This document shows positions 16,828 through 27,138 of a stretch of DNA of 64,000 nucleotides, in pieces. This DNA is from Mycobacterium sp. PSTR-4-N (GTDB taxonomy: Bacteria > Actinomycetota > Actinomycetes > Mycobacteriales > Mycobacteriaceae). Within the stretch, counting starts at the first letter, position 1, and every line of letters starts with the position of its first letter. The stretch spans positions 62,001 to 126,000 of the forward strand of contig NZ_JAKRFN010000011.1 of NCBI RefSeq assembly GCF_022348085.1, given 5' to 3'. A program made the position numbers and the translations under genes. Under the pieces are notes generated by a model, which did not search any database, was not told where the DNA came from, and saw nothing but the letters and a program-made list of their open reading frames with translations.

Positions 16828-17216
16828 CGATGACTCCCGGCGGTACCGACGGTCAGAACCGTATGACGATCGACCACCTCCTCGCCGTCCTGCCCGTCAG
16901 CAATGTCGAGGCCAGCCGCCCATGGTTCACCGCGCTGTTCGGCAGGCCGGAGGACAACCACCCGATGCCCAGCCTGATCGAGTGGCAGGTGCTGCCCGGA
17001 GCGTGGCTGCAGGTGTTCTGCGACCCTGTCCGCGCCGGGTCGGGGTTGTTCAACCTGGCCGTCGACGACCTCGAGGCCACACTTGCGGAGCTGCGGACGC
17101 GCGGGCTGGAGCCGGGCGGGGTGGTCGAGGCCAGCAAGGGCGTGCGATTGTCCGCGCTCACCGATCCCGACGGGAACACCGTCACCGTGATCGGCGGGTT
17201 CCGCGTCGAGTACTGA
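16824..17216 (+). CDS. VOC (glyoxalase-like) family protein
   Basis: A 130-residue vicinal-oxygen-chelate fold protein: LLAVLPVSNVEASRPWFTALFG at the start and ALTDPDGNTVTVIG at the end. The GTG at 16824 makes a GTGA overlap with the upstream gene; internal ATGs at 16830 and 16863 are alternatives. The substrate is unknown. Metal ligands are not complete by eye, so it may bind rather than convert a ligand. Confidence 0.8.
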   Translation: MTMTPGGTDGQNRMTIDHLLAVLPVSNVEASRPWFTALFGRPEDNHPMPSLIEWQVLPGAWLQVFCDPVRAGSGLFNLAVDDLEATLAELRTRGLEPGGVVEASKGVRLSALTDPDGNTVTVIGGFRVEY

Positions 17217-17279
17217 TCCGGGGCCAGGCGTTGGCACACCGCTCACCGTCGCGTCATCTGCTGATGCCATAGTGCGCAT

Positions 17280-17708
17280 GTGTCGGTCGTATCGCAGCCG
17301 CGTGCGGGACTCCGACGGCTGGTACCGCCAACGCTGGTCGGCTTCTGCCTGATCAACAGCGCGACCTTCGGCGTCGACCTGGTGCTGTTGACGGGGTTGC
17401 GCGGTGGACTCGGCGTTCCGTACCCGCTCGCGGTGACGGTGGCCTATGCATGCGCCTTCGGCCTGAGCTATGTGCTCAACCGTCGCTTCAACTTCCGCTC
17501 GCACGCCCCTGTGGGACAGGAGTTGGGCGTCTACGTCGCGGTGGTGGTGGTCAACTTCCTGGTGTTCATCCTGGCGCTGTCGACACTGCTGACCGAGCTC
17601 GGCCTCGACTACCGGCTGGCGCGGCTCGCGGTCGGGGGATGCGAAGCCGTCTTCATGTATTGCGCGCTGCGGTGGGTGGTCTTCCGCAAGCGCGTGGCGG
17701 CAGGCTAG
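17280..17708 (+). CDS. GtrA family membrane protein
   Basis: Four-helix membrane protein of 142 residues of the GtrA type, which helps move polyprenyl-phosphate sugars or modifies arabinogalactan synthesis in mycobacteria. It has FCLINSATFGVDLVLL, the family motif SYVLNRRFNFRS and C-terminal ALRWVVFRKR. The start is GTG. The stop overlaps the convergent CYTH gene by 4 bases. Confidence 0.85.
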   Translation: MSVVSQPRAGLRRLVPPTLVGFCLINSATFGVDLVLLTGLRGGLGVPYPLAVTVAYACAFGLSYVLNRRFNFRSHAPVGQELGVYVAVVVVNFLVFILALSTLLTELGLDYRLARLAVGGCEAVFMYCALRWVVFRKRVAAG

Positions 17709-18322
17709 GGGCCGTCGAAGCGGTTCTGACCCAGGCTGTCGACGAAAGCCGGCCCGCGGGAGTCGAGTTCGCCCCCGAACTGCTCTGCCCACGATCCGAA
17801 CGGATGGTGGGCCAGGTATTCGTTGCGGAACCGGTCGTCTTCGGACACTTCGGTCGTGCAGAACGCGGGGATCGCGAGATCGACCACGGGGTTGTCGCGT
17901 TCGACCTCGGCCATCAGCAACGGGGCGTTGGCGCCCAGGAAGCGATCGATCACCCACCCGTCCTCGCCGAGCCAGACCGAGGAGCGGATCTTGACCACGA
18001 CATGGTCGGCCCGCGAGACGATCTGGCCCGCCACCAGCGGATCGAGTTCGCGCTCGGCCTCGTAGCGGGTCCCACCGGCGGCCGGACCCTTGGCGGTCAT
18101 GGTTCCCATCGACTCGTCGCCCAGGGCCGTCACCAGCTCGGCCGGCGTTGCGTCGAGGTCGGCGGGGGCCGGTCCCTGCACACGTACCCGCACGGCGTAG
18201 CCGTCCGAGACGAACAGATAGGCCTGCGCGATCAGTAGCGGGCTCGGGTCGGACGCCGCGACCGCCGGCATGTCGCGAACGAAGAACTTCCGTTCGTACT
18301 CGAAGTCGCCGATGTCGGACAT
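17705..18322 (-). CDS. CYTH domain protein
   Basis: A 205-residue triphosphate-tunnel metalloenzyme fold. It has the signature EYERKF at residues 8-13, a central RYEAERELD and alternating acidic and basic strands (TMTAKGPAAG, VVVKIRSSVW). Family members hydrolyse inorganic triphosphate or thiamine triphosphate, or make cAMP; the substrate here is not known. It is divergent from clpB across 221 bases. Confidence 0.82.
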   Translation of the reverse strand: MSDIGDFEYERKFFVRDMPAVAASDPSPLLIAQAYLFVSDGYAVRVRVQGPAPADLDATPAELVTALGDESMGTMTAKGPAAGGTRYEAERELDPLVAGQIVSRADHVVVKIRSSVWLGEDGWVIDRFLGANAPLLMAEVERDNPVVDLAIPAFCTTEVSEDDRFRNEYLAHHPFGSWAEQFGGELDSRGPAFVDSLGQNRFDGP

Positions 18323-18446
18323 GCGTTGACGTTAACCCTGGTCGCGTTCACGTGCGGGGACGTGGCGTTCGTGTCCACCAGGCGAAATGTCCGCGAAGCG
18401 ATCGGTGCCGTTCGGCCCCTGGTGTCGCGTCGGCAAAAAAGTTAAA

Positions 18447-18467
18447 GTTGAGCGGAACAGACTCAAG
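18447..18467. promoter_or_regulatory. HAIR operator (HspR site) of clpB
   Basis: GTTGAGC-N7-ACTCAAG matches the HAIR consensus CTTGAGT-N7-ACTCAAG in 12 of 14 arm positions with the correct 7-base spacing. It lies 77 bases upstream of the clpB start, as expected for HspR repression. The right arm is perfect. Confidence 0.88.
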
Positions 18468-18479
18468 GTTTTCCGCGTT
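18454..18479 (+). promoter_or_regulatory. SigH-like promoter of clpB, overlapping HAIR
   Basis: GGAAC at 18454-18458 and GTT at 18477-18479 are separated by 18 bases, which fits the mycobacterial SigH consensus GGAA-N16-20-GTT. The -35 element starts within the spacer of the HAIR site, so HspR binding would block the promoter. ClpB of M. tuberculosis is known to be under both SigH and HspR. Confidence 0.65.
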
Positions 18480-18543
18480 GATTCTGTCGACTAGCAATTT
18501 TCCGGGTCACCCGTGTGGCCCGTCGGACCCGTAAAGGAGTGTC

Positions 18544-21090
<2,547 letters not shown>

Positions 21091-21105
21091 GTTGGGTCCC
21101 GCGAC

Positions 21106-21155
21106 CAGACGCAAACTCGCGTGTTTTCTGCCGAAAGCACGCGAGTTTGCGTCTG
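21106..21155. terminator. Strong hairpin after clpB
   Basis: Perfect 18-base inverted repeat, CAGACGCAAACTCGCGTG at 21106-21123 and its complement at 21138-21155, with a 14-base loop that can extend the stem by TTT/AAA. It sits between convergent clpB and an SDR gene. It should stop transcription from both sides. Confidence 0.8.
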
Positions 21156-21171
21156 CCTGGGAAAAAGGTGC

Positions 21172-21846
21172 CTAAGAAAACGCGGTGCTCGGGAGGTCCG
21201 TCTCGTCGCCGAGCAGCGCGTCGACGATCCGCTCGGCCACCGCATCGGGCTCCAACCCCTGCGGTAGCCGCGGCGGGTCGCCCGCGATCGCCCGGCCTGC
21301 GAGGCCGGTCTCGGTGTGGGGCGGCCGCACGTCGACGACGCGGACCTTGCGTCGGCGTGCCTCGCTGCGGACCGCGGTGAACAGCGCCGCCGTCGCCGCC
21401 TTGACTGCCGAGTACACAGCCATGTTTGGCAGTGGCTTCTCTGCGACCACCGCGCTGATGCCGAGGATCACCCCGCCGGGCTCCACGACCGGCAGCGCGG
21501 CGCGCATCACGCGCAAGGGCGCCAGGAAGTCGACCAGCACGAGATCGTCGACGGTGTCGTCGTCGATGTCGGTGAACGGCCCGAATGCCACCACACCAGC
21601 GGCGATGACGACGCCGTCGAGCCGGCCGTGCTGCTCGCGGGCCGCCTCGACCACGGTCCGCCCGGCGTCGGGCTCGCGCAGATCGGCGGTGACGGCGTGG
21701 ACGTCGCCGAGCTGGCCGAGCGCGTCGGCGTTGCGGCCCGTCACCGTCACCGCCGCGCCGCGCTCGGCGAGGGACCGCGCGATCCGCGATCCGAGCGCCC
21801 CGCTGGCCCCGACAACGAGGTAGGCCGTGCCGGTCAGATCGGTCAT
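21172..21846 (-). CDS. SDR family oxidoreductase
   Basis: Short-chain dehydrogenase of 224 residues. The N-terminal cofactor motif reads VVGASGALGSRIA (TGxxxGxG type), followed by VIAAGVV at the NNAG position, a Ser in ISAVVA and the catalytic YSAVKAA (YxxxK). The cofactor is NAD(P)H; the substrate is unknown. It runs toward clpB and ends at the hairpin. Confidence 0.85.
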   Translation of the reverse strand: MTDLTGTAYLVVGASGALGSRIARSLAERGAAVTVTGRNADALGQLGDVHAVTADLREPDAGRTVVEAAREQHGRLDGVVIAAGVVAFGPFTDIDDDTVDDLVLVDFLAPLRVMRAALPVVEPGGVILGISAVVAEKPLPNMAVYSAVKAATAALFTAVRSEARRRKVRVVDVRPPHTETGLAGRAIAGDPPRLPQGLEPDAVAERIVDALLGDETDLPSTAFS

Positions 21847-21954
21847 CGGGCCAGTATGCGTCGCCGGCGCCGGCAGGAGGTCCGGGAGAAGGTGACCGGG
21901 TTGTGACCCAAACGGATTCGGACCGGACCGCTGGGAGCGGATACTCTGGTCGCA

Positions 21955-22719
21955 ATGGTTCCGCTCTGGTTCACGCTGTCCGCACTCTGTTTCGTGGGTG
22001 CGGCAGTTCTGCTGTACGTCGACCAGGACCGCCGTCGCGGTCTGGGCCGGCGCCGCAAGTCGTGGGCGAAGTCGCACGGCTTCGATTACGAGCCCGAATC
22101 CGCCGACATCCTGGACCGTTGGAAGCGCGGCGTGATGTCCACCGTCGGCGATGTGACGGCCAAGAACGTCGTCCTCGGGCAGATCCGCGGCGAGGCCGTG
22201 TTCATCTTCGACCTCGAGGACGTCGCGACGGTCATCGCGCTGCACCGCAAGGTCGGCACGAACGTCGTCGTCGACATGCGGCTCAAGGGCATCAAGGAGC
22301 CGCGCGAGAGCGACATCTGGCTGCTCGGCGCTATCGGGCCCCGCATGGTCTACTCCACCAACCTCGACGCTGCCCGGCGCGCGTGCGACCGGCGCATGGT
22401 GACGTTCGCCCACACCGCGCCCGATTGCGCCGAGATCATGTGGAACGAGCAGAACTGGACGCTGATCAGCATGCCGGTGACCAGCACCCGCGCCCAGTGG
22501 GACGAGGGCCTGCGCACCGTGCGTCAGTTCAACGACCTGCTGCGTGTGCTGCCGCCGGTGCCGTCGGCCGCGGCCGGGCAGCCCGTGGCGCGCCGCAGCG
22601 GCTCCCCGAGCCGGCCGCTGACCCCGACGCCGCCGCGGCCTGAGCCGCCGCGCCGTCCCGTGCCCCCGCCACCCCCCGGGCAGCGCAACGGCCGGCAATC
22701 GCCGAACTATCAGCGGTAG
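21955..22719 (+). CDS. ttfA: Trehalose monomycolate transport factor A
   Basis: Single-pass membrane protein (254 residues) that works with MmpL3 to move trehalose monomycolate across the inner membrane. The N-terminus is one helix (LWFTLSALCFVGAAVLLYV), then a cytosolic domain with WAKSHGFDYE, AVFIFDLEDVATVIAL and DIWLLGAIGPRMVYSTN, and a Pro-rich disordered tail. The position two genes after clpB matches Rv0383c. TtfA is essential in the species tested. Identification is from recalled family features and context. Confidence 0.85.
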   Translation: MVPLWFTLSALCFVGAAVLLYVDQDRRRGLGRRRKSWAKSHGFDYEPESADILDRWKRGVMSTVGDVTAKNVVLGQIRGEAVFIFDLEDVATVIALHRKVGTNVVVDMRLKGIKEPRESDIWLLGAIGPRMVYSTNLDAARRACDRRMVTFAHTAPDCAEIMWNEQNWTLISMPVTSTRAQWDEGLRTVRQFNDLLRVLPPVPSAAAGQPVARRSGSPSRPLTPTPPRPEPPRRPVPPPPPGQRNGRQSPNYQR

Positions 22720-22732
22720 CTATCCTCTGGGC

Positions 22733-23509
22733 ATGTCCCGTCCCGTCGCGTTGATCACCGGACCGACCGCCGGGATCGGCGAAGGTTTCGCGCGCCGCTA
22801 CGCGGCCGACGGGTACGACCTGGTGCTCGTGGCCCGCGACACCGCGCGGCTGGACCGCTTGGCCGATGAGCTGCGGCAGCGGCACGGCACCGGGGTGGAG
22901 ACCATCACCGCCGACCTCTCGGTGGCCGCTGATCGGGACACCGTCGCCGAGCGGTTGCGCGCCGGGGTCCGCGTCCTGGTCAACAACGCCGGGTTCGGCA
23001 CCTCCGGCGAGTTCTGGTCCGCGCCGTACGAGAAGCTGCAGGCCCAGCTCGACGTCAACGTCACCGCCGTCATGGCCCTCACCCACGCGGCGTTGCCGGC
23101 GATGATCGCCGCGGGCACCGGCACCGTGCTCAACGTGGCCAGCGTCGCGGGTCTGCTGCCCGGGCGCGGCTCGACGTACTCGGCGTCCAAGGCGTGGGTG
23201 GTGTCGTTCTCCGAGGGGCTGGCCAACGGCCTGGGCGGTACAGGGGTCGGCGTCCACGCACTGTGTCCGGGATTCGTGCGCACCGAGTTCCACGCCCGCG
23301 CCGGCATCGACATGGCCGGCACCGCGTCGTTCCTGTGGCTCGAGGTCGACGACGTCGTCGCCGAGACGATGTCCGACATGGCGAAGGGCAAGGTCGTGAT
23401 CATCCCGGGCCTGCAGTACAAGGCGTTGACCACCGGCGGGCGCATGGTGCCGAGAACCCTGGTGCGCGCGCTGACCCGAACCGTGGGCAAGGGCCGTGGC
23501 CGGACCTGA
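22733..23509 (+). CDS. SDR family oxidoreductase
   Basis: A 258-residue short-chain dehydrogenase: ITGPTAGIGEGFARR (TGxxxGIG), LVNNAGFGTSGEF (NNAG), VASVAGLLPG (Ser) and YSASKAW (YxxxK) are all present. A basic C-terminal tail (GGRMVPRTLVRALTRTVGKG) suggests membrane contact. It starts 13 bases after ttfA, so it may share its transcript. Confidence 0.9.
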   Translation: MSRPVALITGPTAGIGEGFARRYAADGYDLVLVARDTARLDRLADELRQRHGTGVETITADLSVAADRDTVAERLRAGVRVLVNNAGFGTSGEFWSAPYEKLQAQLDVNVTAVMALTHAALPAMIAAGTGTVLNVASVAGLLPGRGSTYSASKAWVVSFSEGLANGLGGTGVGVHALCPGFVRTEFHARAGIDMAGTASFLWLEVDDVVAETMSDMAKGKVVIIPGLQYKALTTGGRMVPRTLVRALTRTVGKGRGRT

Positions 23510-23515
23510 CACGCC

Positions 23516-24403
23516 GTGCGACTGATCGCGCTCCTGGTGGTCCTGGTGCTGACCGCCACCTCCTGTTCGAGTGACGACGACCGTCCCGACGTGTATTCGG
23601 CGCTGACGGCGACGATCGGCGAATCGCTGGCCGTCCTCGGTTGGAACATCTCGGTGACCGACCTGCGCTTCGACGCCGACTACGTGCTCGTCGATATCGA
23701 CGCCGCTCCGGCGCAGCAGGGCGCACCCCATACCACGCCGCGCGACATCCGCTTCGGCCTCTACGGGGCCCTGGACCATCCCGTGGAAGCCAACGTGATC
23801 GGCGGCTGTGAGGATGTGACATCGCTTGCACTGCAACCGGTTTCGGCGCAGGATCCGGATCGGATGTCGGGCACCGTGTGCATCGGACCGTTCCGTGACC
23901 AGGCTCAGGTGCGCGGGGTGTACGCGTATTCACCGCGCGACCGCATCGCCGGGACGACCGTCGCCTACCCCGTCGCGTTCCCCGTCGGGCTGCCCGAGAT
24001 CAACGCCAACGACACCGGATTGGATTTGACCACCACGAGCCTGGACGCGTTCCGCGCCGACGGCACCGCCCTGAACCCGACCGCCCTGGGTGACCCGGAG
24101 GCCTTCACCGGCAAGGGATACATGCTGATCGGGCTCGACATCAGCGGGTTGGCCGCTCGCTACCGCGATGACGCCGCCGCCCGCGGCGGCCCGCTGATGG
24201 TGGTCGCCGCCCCGACGGTGCCGGGTCGCGGCCTCAGCCACGCCTGTGACGTCTACGGAGCGTCCGTGCTGGTCCTGCCCGAGGCGTCGCGCGACGGCGT
24301 GCATGTGCGTGCGTCGCTGTGCACCCAGGGGGAGATCAACGAGGCGCTGCTGTATGCGACGGTGTCGGTGGTCGGCACCCATGCGGCGCTGTGGACGCGC
24401 TGA
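23516..24403 (+). CDS. Predicted exported lipoprotein (Rv0381c-like)
   Basis: A 295-residue protein with an N-terminal signal (LIALLVVLVLTATSC) and a probable lipobox ATSC, the -3 residue being Ala rather than Leu. The mature part is acidic and rich in beta strands, with paired cysteines. Function is unknown. The GTG start lies 6 bases after the SDR stop and its own stop overlaps the methyltransferase start (TGATG). Confidence 0.7.
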   Translation: MRLIALLVVLVLTATSCSSDDDRPDVYSALTATIGESLAVLGWNISVTDLRFDADYVLVDIDAAPAQQGAPHTTPRDIRFGLYGALDHPVEANVIGGCEDVTSLALQPVSAQDPDRMSGTVCIGPFRDQAQVRGVYAYSPRDRIAGTTVAYPVAFPVGLPEINANDTGLDLTTTSLDAFRADGTALNPTALGDPEAFTGKGYMLIGLDISGLAARYRDDAAARGGPLMVVAAPTVPGRGLSHACDVYGASVLVLPEASRDGVHVRASLCTQGEINEALLYATVSVVGTHAALWTR

Positions 24404-25047
24404 TGACCAATTCGCCCGGTCCCACCGAGTGGGGCGAGGGGCCGGGCGTCGGACCCTGGCCGGGTCCTCTGCCCGACGACCCCCGTTACGACCCGAACCT
24501 GTTGCGCGACGGCGACACTCGCAACGTCGTCGACGCGTACCGGTACTGGACGCGGGAAGCGATCGTCGCCGACATCGACGCCCGACGGCATCCGCTGCAC
24601 ATCGCGATCGAGAACTTCGGCAACGACGCCAACATCGGCGCCGTGGTTCGCACGGCGAACGCGTTCGCCGTGCACACCGTGCACATCGTCGGCCGGCGAC
24701 GCTGGAACCGGCGCGGCGCCATGGTGACCGACCGATATCAGCGGTTGTGCCACCACGACAGTACGGCCGCGCTGCTCGACGCCGCCGCCCGGGACGGGTT
24801 GACCCCGGTGGCCGTCGACAACGTGCCGGGCGCGGCGCGTATCGAGGAGGTGACGTTGCCGCGGGCGGCGCTGCTGATCTTCGGCCAGGAGGGGCCCGGT
24901 ATCACCGACGACGCGAAAAGCGGTGCGGCGCTGACAGTCTCAATCGCGCAGTTCGGCTCCACACGAAGCATCAACGCGGCGGTCGCCGCCGGCATCGCGA
25001 TGCACACCTGGGTCCGCCAGCACGCCGACCTCGACCTGGCCTGGTGA
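24403..25047 (+). CDS. TrmH/SpoU family RNA 2'-O-methyltransferase
   Basis: SPOUT methyltransferase (214 residues) using S-adenosylmethionine on the ribose of tRNA or rRNA. It has motif 1 IENFGNDANIGAVVRTANAF, motif 2 LLIFGQEGPGIT and motif 3 TVSIAQFGSTRSINAAVAAGI. This is the Rv0380c-type protein by context. The target nucleotide is unknown. Its last 108 bases are overlapped on the other strand by the MFS gene. Confidence 0.9.
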   Translation: MTNSPGPTEWGEGPGVGPWPGPLPDDPRYDPNLLRDGDTRNVVDAYRYWTREAIVADIDARRHPLHIAIENFGNDANIGAVVRTANAFAVHTVHIVGRRRWNRRGAMVTDRYQRLCHHDSTAALLDAAARDGLTPVAVDNVPGAARIEEVTLPRAALLIFGQEGPGITDDAKSGAALTVSIAQFGSTRSINAAVAAGIAMHTWVRQHADLDLAW

Positions 25048-26532
25048 TTTCAGCAGAATCCACACCGCGACGGCCGAGGACAGCAGCAGGAGCGCGCCGA
25101 CCCCGGAGGCCACCGACAATCCGTGCGTGAATGCGGTACGCGCGGCGTCGAGAAGGCCCTCGGCCTGGGCCGGCCGCAGTGTCTGCGCTGCCTCCAGGGC
25201 ATGCGGCAGCGAGTCGCGGGCCTGCGCGGCCGCTGCGGCCGGCACCCCCGGCGCGACGACCACTGTGCGGTACACCGCGGTGACGATCGAGCCCAGCACC
25301 GCGATACCCAGCGCCATGCCGAGCTCGTAGGCCGTCTCCGACACGGCTGCCGCCGCGCCGGCCCGCTCTTTGGGCACGCTGGCCAAGATGACGTCGCTGG
25401 CCACGGTGAACGCCAGGCCCAGCCCCACGCCGACGACGAACAGCGCGATGCCCAACGGCAGGTACGGGGCGATCGGCGTGAACACGAGCAGCGAGACCAT
25501 CATCCCCGCCATCGCCACGCCGACCAGTGCGAGCCCGGTGGTGAGCACCGCCCGGTGGGACACGTAGCGCACCAGCAGGCCGGCGAGCACACCGAACACG
25601 GTGGCGGTCAGAGCGGCCGGTAGTTCGGCCAACCCGGCCTTCAGCGGGCCGTAGCCGTGCACCAGCTGGAAGTACTGCGACAGGAAGAACACCAGTCCTG
25701 ACAGCCCCAGCACCGAGAGCAGGTTGCCGGCGACGACGCCGGAGAACCGCGGGTTCGCGAACAGCCGCACGTCGATCAGCGGGTGCGGCAGCCGCAGCTG
25801 CCTGCGCACGAACGCGACCAGCGCGGCCGCGCCGAGCGCGCCCGCGACCACCACGTCAGCCCCGACGCCTTCGGCCAGGCTGGTGAACCCCTCCTTGATC
25901 GCGTAGACCACGCCGATCATGCCGACCATCGACAACGCGACGCTGGGCAGATCCCACGGTCCTGGCTCGGGATCGCGGTGTTCGGGCAGCAGTAACAGCC
26001 CGCCCACCACGAGGACCACCATCACCGGGATGTTGATCAGGAAGACCGACCCCCACCAGAAGTGCTCGAGCAGCACGCCACCCACCACGGGTCCCAGCGC
26101 GGCGCCGGCGGAGAACGTCGCGGCCCAGATGCCGACCGCGATGCTGCGTTCCCGTTGATCGGCGAACAGGCCGCGGATCAGCGCAAGCGTGGCCGGGGCC
26201 AGCGTCGCACCCGCCATGCCGAGAAGCGCGCGGGTGCCGATCAGCATCGGCGCGGTGCTCGAGTACGCCGAGATCGCGGAGACCGCGGCGAACCCCGTCG
26301 CGCCCCAGAGCAGCAGTTTCTTGTGACCGATGCGATCGCCGAGGCTGCCCATGCTGATGAGCAGCGCGGCGAGCACGAAGGAGTAGATGTCGCCGATCCA
26401 GAGGATCTCGGTGCCGGTGGCGCCGAGGTCGGCACTGATGAACGGTGTTGCCAGCGCCAGGACGGTGCCGTCGACACCGATGAGCAAGACGGCGAGGGTG
26501 AGGACGCCGAGTGCGAGCCAGCGGCGAGTCAT
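24940..26532 (-). CDS. MFS drug efflux transporter, DHA2 (14-TM) family
   Basis: Proton-driven exporter of 530 residues with about 14 helices. The family motifs are DGTVLALATPFISADL near the start, GSLGDRIGHKK (motif A) and GLALVGVAMAG regions. ATG 26532 overlaps the tetR stop by ATGA, so regulator and pump are one operon. The reading frame runs past the last helix (VWILLKSP) for about 35 unusual residues into the methyltransferase gene, so the original stop may have been lost. The substrate is unknown. Confidence 0.9.
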   Translation of the reverse strand: MTRRWLALGVLTLAVLLIGVDGTVLALATPFISADLGATGTEILWIGDIYSFVLAALLISMGSLGDRIGHKKLLLWGATGFAAVSAISAYSSTAPMLIGTRALLGMAGATLAPATLALIRGLFADQRERSIAVGIWAATFSAGAALGPVVGGVLLEHFWWGSVFLINIPVMVVLVVGGLLLLPEHRDPEPGPWDLPSVALSMVGMIGVVYAIKEGFTSLAEGVGADVVVAGALGAAALVAFVRRQLRLPHPLIDVRLFANPRFSGVVAGNLLSVLGLSGLVFFLSQYFQLVHGYGPLKAGLAELPAALTATVFGVLAGLLVRYVSHRAVLTTGLALVGVAMAGMMVSLLVFTPIAPYLPLGIALFVVGVGLGLAFTVASDVILASVPKERAGAAAAVSETAYELGMALGIAVLGSIVTAVYRTVVVAPGVPAAAAAQARDSLPHALEAAQTLRPAQAEGLLDAARTAFTHGLSVASGVGALLLLSSAVAVWILLKSPGQVEVGVLADPGVHRDAGGDRRVDASCGAELRD

Positions 26533-27065
26533 GAGGTACGTACTCCGTTCAACAGAAGGTCGATGATGAGTCGGGTGCCGTCGCGGGCGGCCACTCGGCC
26601 GGCGCGGATGGACCAGTCGGTCGCGGCGACCAGGCTGTAGAAGGACTCGGTCAGCCAGGCGGCAGGCAGGTCGGGCCGGAACACTCCGTCGCGTTGCCCG
26701 CGGACGAAGAGCTCTGTGATCGCGCCGTCGACCTCGTCCCACACCTCGATGCAGGCGGTCACATCGTCCTGGCTCTGGCTGTAGAGCAGCGCGAGGTAGG
26801 GCGCGATGGGCTCGCACGCCATCACCAGCCGGCGCAGCGCCTCGTCGGCAGGTCCCTCGTGGAGACGGACGACGGCCAGCACCTCGCTCATCTCCCTGAT
26901 GGCGAGCTCCTCGAGCGCCGCCATCAGCGCGGTGCGACCCGAGAAGTGCCGGTGCAGCGTCGCGCGGCTGACGCCGACCGCCGAGGCGATCTCGTCCTGC
27001 GTCGCGTTGGGCCGCCGCCCGAGGTAGTCGGCGGCGGCGCGGAGCAAATCTTCTCGCGTCGACAT
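26529..27065 (-). CDS. TetR family regulator of the MFS pump
   Basis: A 178-residue repressor: helix-turn-helix DEIASAVGVSRATLHRHFSGR at about residues 24-45 and a diverse ligand-binding domain. ATG 27065 is chosen since the upstream frame contains the operator sequence. An 18-base palindrome lies 20 bases before the start. It likely represses itself and the pump and responds to a pump substrate. Confidence 0.88.
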   Translation of the reverse strand: MSTREDLLRAAADYLGRRPNATQDEIASAVGVSRATLHRHFSGRTALMAALEELAIREMSEVLAVVRLHEGPADEALRRLVMACEPIAPYLALLYSQSQDDVTACIEVWDEVDGAITELFVRGQRDGVFRPDLPAAWLTESFYSLVAATDWSIRAGRVAARDGTRLIIDLLLNGVRTS

Positions 27066-27078
27066 GAGACGACTATAG

Positions 27079-27102
27079 CTCACGTGAGACACATTTGTCT
27101 CA
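27079..27102. promoter_or_regulatory. Probable TetR operator
   Basis: TGAGACA-CATT-TGTCTCA at 27085-27102 is a perfect 7-base inverted repeat, overlapped by the palindrome CTCACGTGAG at 27079-27088. It lies just upstream of the tetR-MFS operon and in the gap to the divergent GH76 gene. Confidence 0.75.
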
Positions 27103-27138
27103 TGGCTTTTGGGGGAGTGGGTGAGGCAGGATCGACGC

